64,000 bases of DNA, taken from NCBI RefSeq assembly GCF_013131805.1, contig NZ_JABJRC010000013.1, positions 1-64,000 on the forward strand, read 5' to 3'. Under the pieces are notes generated by a model that saw only the letters and a program-made list of their open reading frames with translations, did not search any database and had not been told where the DNA came from. This DNA comes from Kribbella sandramycini. GTDB lineage: Bacteria > Actinomycetota > Actinomycetes > Propionibacteriales > Kribbellaceae. The position numbers and the translations under genes were made by a program. Positions 7,898 to 15,741 of this stretch are shown here, one piece after another (the first letter of the stretch is position 1; each line of letters begins with the position of its first letter).

Positions 7898-7982
7898 CGA
7901 GGCGACGGTGTCGCAGCAGCGCACTGGCGCTGGTGACCACGTTGAACAGCAAGTTGGTCGGCGTCGCTGCCGGGCTGGGCAC
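7896..7982 (-). pseudogene. Possible TauE/SafE permease fragment
   Basis: One minus-strand frame reads ATPTNLLFNVVTSASALLRHRRLG, resembling the first membrane helix and loop of TauE/SafE-type permeases. No start, no downstream membrane segments and no continuation are visible. Apart from this and the hairpin, 7699-8024 shows no gene I can support. Confidence 0.25.
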
Positions 7983-8024
7983 GCCTCCTTGCCGCGGCAC
8001 TCAACTGGAGGGCCGACTGGGGCC

Positions 8025-8534
8025 CTAAGCCAAGGTCAGCGCCATGACGACGCTCCGGTAGGTTTTGCCCGGCCACTGGATCGAGTCGACTTGCGCGAAG
8101 CCCCAGCGCTGGTAGAGGCGGATGAGCTCGGTCGCGGGTTCGGCTGTGTCGACGCCGATCGTGGTGGCTGACAAGTCGGCCGCGGTTCGGCGGCCGATGG
8201 CCCAGAGGTGGGTTCCGATGCCGGTGCCTTGGTGGGCCGGCGCCACGGCGAGCTGGCTGAGCCATGCGCGGTTGGGGGTTCGGGCGTGTTCGGTGAGTTC
8301 GGCGAGTGCGGGTTCCGGGGGCATGCTGATAGTGATGGTCGCGAGGAGTGCGCCGTCCTGCTCCAATACGAAGCAGTTGCCGCTGGAGGCGCGGCGGAGG
8401 GTTGTGTCGTCGTTCTGGTCGACTGCGGTGAAGTTCAGGCCGCGGCGGCCGAGCTCGGCGTACGCGTCGTGCAGGAGCTCGGTCAATCGTGGGGTGTCGG
8501 CAGGTGTGAAGGGGCGTACGACGGGTGTGGTCAC
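8025..8534 (-). CDS. GNAT-family N-acetyltransferase
   Basis: The 169-residue product is a complete GNAT domain. The acetyl-CoA loop is AVAPAHQGTGIGTHLWAIG and the final strand region is LYQRWGFAQVDSIQ. The substrate is unknown. The GTG start overlaps the stop of the upstream methyltransferase gene (GTGA), so the two are translationally coupled. Confidence 0.8.
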   Translation of the reverse strand: MTTPVVRPFTPADTPRLTELLHDAYAELGRRGLNFTAVDQNDDTTLRRASSGNCFVLEQDGALLATITISMPPEPALAELTEHARTPNRAWLSQLAVAPAHQGTGIGTHLWAIGRRTAADLSATTIGVDTAEPATELIRLYQRWGFAQVDSIQWPGKTYRSVVMALTLA

Positions 8535-9331
8535 GAGCTCTTGCCCGGTGACACGATCAAGGTCAGCGAGCCGCTGAAGTGCGGCTGGGTGCGAAGGCGG
8601 CCGTGGTTCCGGTCCCAGGTGCCGTTTCTGAGGTCTGCGCTGAGGTGGGTCTCGAATCGTTCGTGGGCGTCAGGGGTAACGAAGCTCCAGGCCGAGTTGG
8701 CGCGGCGGGCGCCAGGATCGAGCAGTCGTTCGGGGCGGCCGTAGTACGCCTCGCTGAAACCGTCTGTGCAGTGGAGTGGGATGGGGAGGAGGTGCGCCTG
8801 GCCGCCGCCGAGCCCGGCCAGGATCGTGTCGACCGGCGGGTAGCGGCGCGCTTCGGTGTCGATCGCTTCGGGGGCGTACTCGTAGAGCCAGAAGCTTCGC
8901 AGCAGCGTCGGGTCGCAGGTGAGTACGGCGATGGGGCCGCGGGTGACGCGGCGTGCTTCGGTCAGGCCGGCGGCGAGGTCGGGCCATTGGTGGACGGTGA
9001 AGGTGGCCATCGCGGCGTCGAACGTGTTGTTCTCGAAGGGCAGGTTCTCCGCGGTTGCGTCGAGTGCGGCGACGCGGTCGGCGGGGCGCTGGGCACGCAT
9101 CTTGGCCGACGGTTCGACGGCGGTGACGTCGAGGTCGCGTGGTTCGTACGAACCTGCGCCGGCGCCGATGTTCAGGACCGAGCGCGCGGTGCCGAGTGCC
9201 TCGCGGATTGCGGCCTCGAACTCTGGTTCGGGTTGCCGGTAGGACGTGTAGCCGTCGCCGATCCGTGCGTAGTCGGCGTCTCCGGCGCTGCCGTCCGCCG
9301 AGCGTTTGCCGGCGTGGTCTCGGGTGCTCAT
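8531..9331 (-). CDS. SAM-dependent class I methyltransferase
   Basis: From ATG at 9331 (AGGAG 5 nt upstream) the product is 266 residues. It has motif I VLNIGAGAGSYEP, an acidic strand VTAVEPSAKM, ALDATAENLPF and an FDAAMATFTVHQWPD motif, a UbiE/methyltransferase-11 type fold. The acceptor is unknown. It is followed, with a 4-nt overlap, by a GNAT acetyltransferase. Confidence 0.8.
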   Translation of the reverse strand: MSTRDHAGKRSADGSAGDADYARIGDGYTSYRQPEPEFEAAIREALGTARSVLNIGAGAGSYEPRDLDVTAVEPSAKMRAQRPADRVAALDATAENLPFENNTFDAAMATFTVHQWPDLAAGLTEARRVTRGPIAVLTCDPTLLRSFWLYEYAPEAIDTEARRYPPVDTILAGLGGGQAHLLPIPLHCTDGFSEAYYGRPERLLDPGARRANSAWSFVTPDAHERFETHLSADLRNGTWDRNHGRLRTQPHFSGSLTLIVSPGKSS

Positions 9332-9482
9332 CAGGCTCCTTTGCTTGAGAGTTCCTGCGGCCGACGTTACGGCAGGACCAGTCCCACCAGTGGCCTGCCG
9401 AAAGGACCACTCATGCAAGTGGCAAGTCAGTGGCTCAATCGGGTGAACCGAGCGTGGGCGGCTCGGAACCTGTGCGCGAAAC

Positions 9483-10253
9483 CTATTGCGAGCGAGGTAG
9501 CTTGCGGGTGTCGATTAGCTCTTGGGCGACGTCGCGGAGCTTCCGGTTATTGTCTTGGGAATAGCGGCGAAGGATCGCGAACGCGCGATCGCCGTCGACG
9601 TCGAAGCGCTCCATGAGGATGCCCATCGCCTGGCCGACGAGTTTGCGGGCATCGACCGCGGCCGCCATGTTCTCTTCCTGCCGTGCGGAGGCGACCGCCA
9701 CGGAGGCGTGGCGGGCCAGGATGTGCGCGATCGCTTCGTCGTCGGCGCTGAAGCTGTCCGGGGCTTCGTTGTAGGGCGACAGTGCGCCGATGGGCCGGTT
9801 GCCCAGAACCATGGGGACGTGCAGGACGCTGCGAATACCGAGCTCGAGCGCCTTGTCGCGCCAGGCCGGCCATTCGGTGTCGTCGGCGATGTCCTGGACC
9901 ACGAGGACCGCACGGGTCTCCAGCGCGGTGATCAGCGGCCCGGCGTCGCTGTCGATCTGGAGCCGATAGAGCTCTTCGATCGCTGGGTCGGTGACGGCGC
10001 CGATTTCGGCGCGGCCGCTCCGGACGGTCAGAACGACGCCTGCGTGGCTGGAGCTCTCGGCCTGGAGCGCGAAGTCGATGACCGCCTGAAGGGTCTCTTC
10101 GACACCGGGCGCTTCGTGGAGCTCGACCGCGAGTCTGGCGAAGGCGTCCGCCGCGGTGGGAGCGTTGGGGTCGATCGTGGGCACGGTGGCGTCCAAGCTG
10201 GGATCAGCCTCCGCTGGGTGATCAGCTCGGGAAAGGTCCATGGGAACGATCAT
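9483..10253 (-). CDS. GAF-ANTAR domain RNA-binding regulator
   Basis: The 256-residue product has a GAF domain (about residues 35-175, with SVLHVPMVLGNRPIGALSPYN) and a C-terminal ANTAR domain (about 195-250: ARKLVGQAMGILMERFDVDGDRAFAILRRYSQ). ANTAR proteins bind paired hairpins in nascent RNA and prevent termination. No paired ANTAR hexaloop hairpins stood out nearby, so the target is unknown. An in-frame ATG at 10241 is an alternative start; the 10253 start has GGAG 8 nt upstream. Confidence 0.85.
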   Translation of the reverse strand: MIVPMDLSRADHPAEADPSLDATVPTIDPNAPTAADAFARLAVELHEAPGVEETLQAVIDFALQAESSSHAGVVLTVRSGRAEIGAVTDPAIEELYRLQIDSDAGPLITALETRAVLVVQDIADDTEWPAWRDKALELGIRSVLHVPMVLGNRPIGALSPYNEAPDSFSADDEAIAHILARHASVAVASARQEENMAAAVDARKLVGQAMGILMERFDVDGDRAFAILRRYSQDNNRKLRDVAQELIDTRKLPRSQ

Positions 10254-10383
10254 GCCGTGCTCCGGACCCCAAAATCACGCGGCGAGCCACTGTCTCACCC
10301 GGCGCGGCGCAGCGCCAAGGGTCTCACCGGCCGTGGCCGGGGTGTGACGGAACCGAGCTGATCTCGCCGGGAAATCGGGGACT

Positions 10384-10420
10384 GGTGACGCCTGTCACCC
10401 CACTCAGGAGTGGGGTGACA
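10384..10420. promoter_or_regulatory. Overlapping inverted repeats (operator or alternative hairpins)
   Basis: TGTCACCCCACTC (10393-10405) and GAGTGGGGTGACA (10408-10420) form a near-continuous 28-bp palindrome. The left arm also pairs with GGTGAC at 10384-10389 (GGTGAC, 4 nt, GTCACC). The two pairings exclude each other. It lies immediately upstream of the ligase fragment starting at 10429. Confidence 0.5.
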
Positions 10421-10428
10421 CTGGGGCT

Positions 10429-10563
10429 GTGGGCAACTTGTCGCCCGGCCTGACCGGGCCGGTCGCGTTCGAGCTCGCGTGGGCGGTCGAGGAGGTGCCC
10501 GGCGAGCGCGCTTTGCCGGGCGGTTCGAGGTACGAGCCGAAATGGGACGGCTATCTTCACTGA
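10429..10563 (+). pseudogene. ATP-dependent DNA ligase, 5' fragment
   Basis: The 44-codon frame from GTG at 10429 reads like the N-terminus of LigD/LigC-type ligases: VAFELAWAVEEVPGE then RYEPKWDGY, which contains the motif I KxDG with the adenylated lysine. After GY the frame is destroyed (LH-stop). The natural continuation reappears at 11105, about 540 bp downstream on the same strand. Confidence 0.7.
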
Positions 10564-10596
10564 GCCCGTCAGCCGGTTGGAGGATTGGAAGCCGGA

Positions 10597-11028
10597 TCAA
10601 CCCCAAGAGACACTCACGAAATGATAGCCAGGTGGCAGGGCCGGCGCGCCTTCGGCGCCGTCCCAGGTGGGGTAGGGGCCGTTGGCACAGTCGGTCTGCA
10701 GCTCACGGGTCAGGTCGTCGACTTCCGCGAGACTCAGTGTGGTGACGACGCCGACCTCATTCGAGTACGGCCACTCACCTTCGGGATACTCGTCCCATTC
10801 CAAGTGGTCCAGTTGCAGGAACACCTCGTGGACGGAAGGGTGCTGTCGAAGCCGTTCGAGACCGGTGCGAACTGTCGCGACATCGAGCTCTGGACCGAGA
10901 TTCGGGATGATGCTGGCCGGATCGTCGTTGCCGGTGAAGAACTCTTCGAGAGTGCAGATAACCATCGCTTCATCACCGCCGCGGCCACGCGCCCGTCGGA
11001 CGAAATCGGACTTCAGTTGCTCATCCAC
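10597..11028 (-). CDS. Hypothetical protein inside the split ligase gene
   Basis: The 143-residue acidic protein starts at GTG 11028. It has no membrane segment and no recognised motif; LDHLEWDEYPEGEWPYSNEVGVV and the PPGYHFVSVSWG tail are distinctive. A short upstream frame (GTG 11071 with AGGAGG 5 nt before it, stop TGA 11021-11023, 16 residues) overlaps its start in another frame. That could be a leader peptide, or the original N-terminus separated by a frameshift. The gene sits in the segment that interrupts the ligase gene. Confidence 0.55.
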   Translation of the reverse strand: MDEQLKSDFVRRARGRGGDEAMVICTLEEFFTGNDDPASIIPNLGPELDVATVRTGLERLRQHPSVHEVFLQLDHLEWDEYPEGEWPYSNEVGVVTTLSLAEVDDLTRELQTDCANGPYPTWDGAEGAPALPPGYHFVSVSWG

Positions 11029-11104
11029 GAACGCGATGGTAACCGTTCAACTCCAGTCGCTCGCACAGCACGGTCACCTCCTCGGCACTTGAAGAGTTCA
11101 GTCA

Positions 11105-11215
11105 ACGAGACGCGCTGGAGCGGTGGTCCGTGGCGATAAGGTGCGGATCTGGTCTCGCAACGGCAACGACCTGACCAGCAGGTTCCCTGACGTCGCCCGA
11201 GCGCTCAGAGCCCAG
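11105..11215 (+). pseudogene. ATP-dependent DNA ligase, internal fragment
   Basis: The plus-strand frame reads RAGAVVRGDKVRIWSRNG then NDLTSRFPDVARAL. This is the sequence expected right after EPKWDGY in LigD-type ligases, including the SRNG motif. Similarity ends at about 11215, where a truncated integrase on the other strand begins. The remainder of the ligase is absent. Confidence 0.65.
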
Positions 11216-11339
11216 GTGCGGGTCGGCCGAACCGCAGATGCCGAAGGAACTCGTCCGCCGGGCGGCATACTTGAAGGTCCTGTTCCAGCACCGTCCAGTA
11301 CCGCGCACCCGACGGCAACTGCACCACAAACGCTCGCAC
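11205..11339 (-). pseudogene. Tyrosine integrase, truncated 5' end
   Basis: From GTG at 11339 (GGAGG 5 nt upstream) a 44-codon frame reads VVQLPSGARYWTVLEQDL and then PADEFLRHLRFGR. This is the N-terminal signature of a family of actinobacterial site-specific integrases. It ends abruptly in PAPGL-stop with no catalytic domain. The rest of 11340-11570 shows nothing I can support. Confidence 0.6.
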
Positions 11340-11570
11340 CCAGCCTCCAGATCGCCAACGGCATGCAGACACGAGCGCCAACAGTAGGGAGCAGCTCGGC
11401 GTACGACGGACGCCTCACGCGGGTGTCGTACCCCCGCCGAAACACACCTCAGTACGACAGTGCGCGACACCAAATCGACCTCTCTAACAACTAACCCACC
11501 GGTAGGAGCGTGCTAAGCCGCGGCTGCCGATTCTGACTCGAACGGCGTGGACGACAATCCTCGATCAGCG

Positions 11571-14500
11571 CTACCGCTGGTAGGTCAGGCCCTTGGTGTC
11601 TCCCTCCGTCCAAGTTCGCGGAGGCGGCGCCGGACGAGTCAGCTGATTCAGCAGACTGGCGTACAGGAGGTGCTGGTCTGACATGGCTGGCGAGGGTGCT
11701 TTGCCGAGTGGAGTCGTGTCACGGACGGCGTAGCGCTCGCGGTATGCGCACACTCGCCGAAGGATGTCTGTGCGCTGCGAGGCCGGATAGTCAGCAGTGA
11801 GCCGAGAGAACTCCTGGAACCAGACGTCGAACTGCGTCGGCGCGTTCTCGGCGAGCCAGTCAGCGCGGAGCGAGATCTGAGTTTCTAGCTCTCGGAGCGG
11901 ACCAATGAATGACGGGTCGTTGACGCGATGGGCCGGCGTGATGATCCCGGCGATGGTCGTGGGAAGCCGTCCCGAACCACGTGCCGCTCTTGCGACCAGC
12001 CGGCTGACACGAGCGTGGAGAACCGCGGCGACGTCGTGGGCATCTGCCAATCGGGCCTGGGAAACAGACCTACGCAGCAGGTCGCTGGAAGCCAATCCAA
12101 CGTCTTCGCCGCGTCGTAGCTCCGAGACGAGGGCGCCGTAGGCGGGGGAGGCCTGGACGGCGGCTTGGTCGGTAGGGGGCAGGCCACTGGTGGTGAGGGC
12201 TGTGGTGATGCGGGTGCGGGCGTCGAGTTGGCAGAGGTGTTCGTAGATGGGGACGAGGCGGTCGAGGCGTGTGGCGTTGTCGAGTTGTTGGCGCAGGACT
12301 TCGTGCGCGGAGAGTTCGACGCCGGGGTTGGTGAGGACGGCTTCGAGGACGTCTTGCATGGTCTGCTCGTAGTGGGGTTCGTGGACGTCGGGGGTGGGTT
12401 GGTGTGTGGCTATGTAGGCGTGGTTTGAGTGGCGGCCGCGGGTTAGGCCTACGTAGAGGAGGGCTCGGGTGAGGTGGTCGGTGACGACGAGGTGGGCTGT
12501 GTCGACGGTGGTGCCTTGGGCTCGGTGGGTGGTGGTGGCGTAGGCGAGCTCTACGGATTGTTGGACGTAGGTGGCCGGGAGGGTGACTGTGTGGCCGGTG
12601 GGGTTTTGGACGGTGAGGGAGCCGTCGGGCCAGCGGTGGATGACGGTCCAGTGGTCGCCGTTTTGGACGTAGCCTTCGGGGTGGCGGAGGCGGCGGTTGT
12701 TGAGGCGGGTGACGATGTGGTCGCCGAGGCCGACGTGGGTGCCGTCGTGGAGTTCGAGGCCGTCGGGTTCGACTTCGCCGGTGGTGATGCGGTCGAGGCG
12801 GGCACGGGCGTTGAGGCGGGCGACAGTGGTGTTGTCGGCGGCGATGAGGAGGCTGGATTTGCCGGCACGGGTGTCGGCTAGCCACGCCTGGTAGGCGGCT
12901 TCTTCCATCTGGTCGTTGGGCCCGGCGGTGAGGCGGTCGTGGTTGTCGTAGGTGTCGATTACCTGGAGTTCGCCGGTGCGGAGGGCGAGGCTGGCTTCGC
13001 GTTCCCAGGGGTGGGTGAAGCGCCAGACGTCGCTGAGTTCGGCGGCGGTGGTGTCTTGGGCGATGAGGCGGAAGGCGCCGCCGGTGTCTGCGGCGCCGAG
13101 TTGGGCGTCGTCGCCGACGAGGAGGAGCTTGGCACCGGCGGTGTTGGCGGCGCGGGCGAGGATGGCGAGTTCCATGGTGCCGGCCATGGAGGCTTCGTCG
13201 ACGATGACGAGTTGGTTGGGGTGGAAGGTCCAGCGGTCGTCTTCGGCGCGAAGCGCCGCTAGTTGTTCGGTGAGGCGCTGGTGGCGGCGTTTGCGCCAGG
13301 AGTCGTGGGCGAGGTCGGCGGCGCGTGCGGTGTCATGAATGTGTTGGCGACGGGTTTCGGCGCCGAGGCCGGCGGATTCGTAGACCCACTTGGCGATGTT
13401 CTCTGCGGGGGTGCCGATGGCGTCGGACAGGATGGTGGAGGCGGCTGAGGAGGGCGCGAGCGCGATGATCGATCCGTCGCCGTAGGCGGCTTGCCAGTTG
13501 GTGACGAGGGTGGCGAGCAGGGTGGTTTTGCCGGTGCCGGCGGGGCCGACGAGCGCTTCGACTTTCTGGCCGCTGGCGGCGATGCGGTGGAGCGCGCGGA
13601 CCTTGTCGGGGCTCAGGCCGTCGGACCGGACCTGCCGGTCGTGGAGTCTCGGGCCGGTCGTGTCGCGGGCGAGGTCGAGGAGCGCGGATTCGGCGCCGAG
13701 GATGACGGGTGAGGTGTAGATCTGGCCGTTGTGGATGGTGAAGACGCTCTCGCCGCTGTCGCGGGTCAGTGGGGTGCTGACGAGGGTTGGTGCGGTGAGG
13801 CTGATCGAGTGGCGCTCGGCGGCAGTGACCACGGCTTCGAGGGCGGTCATGCGGTCGTCGGCCGATGCGAATCGGAGCAGGCGGGTCTGTCGGGCGGCTT
13901 CGGCCAGCAGGTTCCAGCGGGTCCAGGTCGCGCGTTTGAGCTGAAGAGTGAGGACGGTCGCCGCGCCGTAGGCGTCGATGGTCTCCGGACTCAGGTCGGC
14001 AGCCGCCAGCGGACGCTCCTCGCGCTGGTCGAGTGACTCCCGGATCGCCGCGACGACGTCGCTGCCGACAGCTTGATCGGCGCGCTTGGCCCACTCGGCC
14101 ATGAGGTCGATCAGAGGGCGGGCGTGATGCTTCGGTGGCCGGTTGATCAGGGTCGCCTGCTGCCGTAGGACGTACATCTCGCGGCGGGTCGGCGGGGGCA
14201 GTTGGTCTTCGCGGGCGTCTAGGAGTGCGGTGAGGTTGGACTCGATCTGTTCGGTTCTGGCGGAGAACTCCTTGATGAGGGCATCGGGGATCGCGTCGAT
14301 CTCGAAGGACGGGTTGCGGCGTTCGCCGCGGTCGCGGAGCTCCCAGTTGACGCCGACCCGGCGGGTGAGGTTGTCGGCCAGGAGGACGTTGTGGATCTCC
14401 GACATTGCGACGGTGGCGCGGTGCAGGACGCGGCTGTCGAGGGTTCTCCAGACGCCGTCGTCCTTGCCCTGGACTCGATTGGCGACGACGACGTGGGTGT

Positions 14501-15158
14501 GGAGCTGCGGGTCGCCGCTGCGGGTGTCCCAGTGGTCGAAGGCCGCGGCGAGCAGACCGCGGGTGTCGATCTGGGCGATGCCTTGTTCGCCGGTGCGGCT
14601 GAACGTCGCGTACTTCTCGATCAGACTCACAACCTGGTCGACGGCCTCGTTGTGTGCGGCAACGATCTGCTCCTGGGTGCCGATGTCGGAGATGGCCCAT
14701 AGCGCCGAGACCGACTTGGCGGGGGAGAAGGTGAAGTCGAATCCGGCGACTGCGTGTTGTGTCTTGGTGCGCATCTCGGTTCTGTGGATCTGCCGGATCG
14801 CTGTCTGTCGTTGTGCGTCGTCGAGGGTGGGGTCAAGGGCTCGGATTTGTTCTTGGATGCGTTGGCTGGGGCTCTTGTAGACGGGATATGGGCGTCCGAG
14901 CTGGCGCCCGTCCAGCGGGTCCTGCGCGCGGCCGAACAGCGCGGCCATCTGCGATTCGGTGACCTCGGTTCCGGGCGCCAAGGTGCCGTCGCCGAGTCCG
15001 GGAAGGCCGCTGCCGAGCCACCGTCCTGGTGGGTATCCGGTGGAGGCGTAGTACGCCGTCAGCGGGGTTGCCATGCGGCGGTCGAGGTCGCCTGAGGCCA
15101 CATGTTTGAGGAGATAGTTGTAGCCGTCTCCCGCTGTCATGCGGTGGATGCTCAGCAT
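11571..15158 (-). CDS. MobF-type relaxase/helicase (TraA-like conjugative transfer protein)
   Basis: The 1195-residue product joins an N-terminal TrwC relaxase domain to a RecD-like helicase. The relaxase has AGFDFTFSPAKSVS near residue 140 and the metal-binding HTHVVVANR motif near 220-228. The helicase has Walker A GPAGTGKTT near 538-546, Walker B IVDEASM near 652-658, and motif VI-like YATTTHRAQGTT and YVGLTRGRH. Such proteins nick oriT and unwind the transferred strand. The ATG at 15158 is preferred; an in-frame TTG lies at 15167. No coupling protein or type IV secretion genes are visible, so it may serve a mobilisable element. Confidence 0.9.
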   Translation of the reverse strand: MLSIHRMTAGDGYNYLLKHVASGDLDRRMATPLTAYYASTGYPPGRWLGSGLPGLGDGTLAPGTEVTESQMAALFGRAQDPLDGRQLGRPYPVYKSPSQRIQEQIRALDPTLDDAQRQTAIRQIHRTEMRTKTQHAVAGFDFTFSPAKSVSALWAISDIGTQEQIVAAHNEAVDQVVSLIEKYATFSRTGEQGIAQIDTRGLLAAAFDHWDTRSGDPQLHTHVVVANRVQGKDDGVWRTLDSRVLHRATVAMSEIHNVLLADNLTRRVGVNWELRDRGERRNPSFEIDAIPDALIKEFSARTEQIESNLTALLDAREDQLPPPTRREMYVLRQQATLINRPPKHHARPLIDLMAEWAKRADQAVGSDVVAAIRESLDQREERPLAAADLSPETIDAYGAATVLTLQLKRATWTRWNLLAEAARQTRLLRFASADDRMTALEAVVTAAERHSISLTAPTLVSTPLTRDSGESVFTIHNGQIYTSPVILGAESALLDLARDTTGPRLHDRQVRSDGLSPDKVRALHRIAASGQKVEALVGPAGTGKTTLLATLVTNWQAAYGDGSIIALAPSSAASTILSDAIGTPAENIAKWVYESAGLGAETRRQHIHDTARAADLAHDSWRKRRHQRLTEQLAALRAEDDRWTFHPNQLVIVDEASMAGTMELAILARAANTAGAKLLLVGDDAQLGAADTGGAFRLIAQDTTAAELSDVWRFTHPWEREASLALRTGELQVIDTYDNHDRLTAGPNDQMEEAAYQAWLADTRAGKSSLLIAADNTTVARLNARARLDRITTGEVEPDGLELHDGTHVGLGDHIVTRLNNRRLRHPEGYVQNGDHWTVIHRWPDGSLTVQNPTGHTVTLPATYVQQSVELAYATTTHRAQGTTVDTAHLVVTDHLTRALLYVGLTRGRHSNHAYIATHQPTPDVHEPHYEQTMQDVLEAVLTNPGVELSAHEVLRQQLDNATRLDRLVPIYEHLCQLDARTRITTALTTSGLPPTDQAAVQASPAYGALVSELRRGEDVGLASSDLLRRSVSQARLADAHDVAAVLHARVSRLVARAARGSGRLPTTIAGIITPAHRVNDPSFIGPLRELETQISLRADWLAENAPTQFDVWFQEFSRLTADYPASQRTDILRRVCAYRERYAVRDTTPLGKAPSPAMSDQHLLYASLLNQLTRPAPPPRTWTEGDTKGLTYQR

Positions 15159-15311
15159 CGGTGCCAACCCCGAACGTGCCTGATTTCCGGATCCACGCGC
15201 CGTCTCATGCGTCGTTCAACGGAGCGACCGCTTGGCCTGCGCGGACGCCGGGGCTGGCGGGAGGGCTCCTTGAGTGCCAGAAGTGTGACGAGATTTCTTC
15301 TGCGCAGAGGT

Positions 15312-15343
15312 CGAAAAGTTGCCTTCGACATCCGTTGAGCTGC
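15312..15343 (+). repeat. Leader repeat, copy 1
   Basis: This 32-bp sequence matches 17551-17582 at 28 of 32 positions; both begin CGAAAAGTTG and contain CATCCGTTGAG. Each copy ends 57-59 nt before the start codon of a paralogous gene, suggesting a conserved promoter or leader duplicated with the genes. Confidence 0.75.
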
Positions 15344-15402
15344 CACAACCTCGCCAAGGCCGTCCGGTGCGGCGGGGCCGGCAGCAGACGGAGGAGATTG
15401 AA

Positions 15403-15741
15403 ATGAGCGGTGAAGACGATCCGGTTCGCCGGCGCATTGCCCAGCTCGTGGCGCGCGCCGAGGCGATTGTCGAGCGGCAGGAAGCCGGGGCGAGCGATGG
15501 GCGGTGGGCGATGACCGCGTTCAGCCGGTACCGGCTATGCACGCTGGTCGGAGTACTGCCCTACACGCAAGACACGACCGAGGACGACGGCGACGCGTTG
15601 GGGCTACTTGAGGAAGCGGCTCAGGCGGTGGACGACCTGGAGGTTCCGCTGGAGGACCTGACCTGGCGCCTGGCTCTGGGGGACGCCATCCGGGCGACGG
15701 CGGCGAGTATCCGGGTGGTGCGCGATGCAGACGACGTATGA
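15403..15741 (+). CDS. Conserved protein of unknown function, family A copy 1
   Basis: The 112-residue soluble protein starts after a strong GGAGGAG site. It shares DGRWAMTAFSRYRLC and the ending LGDAxRxxAxxIRxVxDAxDV with the product at 17640-17975. I recognise no domain. Its 3' end overlaps the next gene by 17 nt, exactly as in the second copy, which implies coupled synthesis of a two-protein unit. It lies in the mobile region beside the relaxase. Confidence 0.75.
   Translation: MSGEDDPVRRRIAQLVARAEAIVERQEAGASDGRWAMTAFSRYRLCTLVGVLPYTQDTTEDDGDALGLLEEAAQAVDDLEVPLEDLTWRLALGDAIRATAASIRVVRDADDV

Noticed and set aside
9521..10253. ANTAR target hairpins near the GAF-ANTAR gene
   Set aside because: The inverted repeats at 10384-10420 lack the paired hexaloop layout expected for ANTAR sites.
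11535..11543. GACTCGAAC near the relaxase end as a possible left attachment repeat of tRNA-Thr
   Set aside because: Only nine bases match the tRNA T-loop region and flanking bases differ, too short for an attachment core.
13333..14700. A 455-codon minus-strand frame inside the relaxase gene
   Set aside because: It is the alternative frame of the relaxase/helicase with extreme Arg/Pro content and no motifs.
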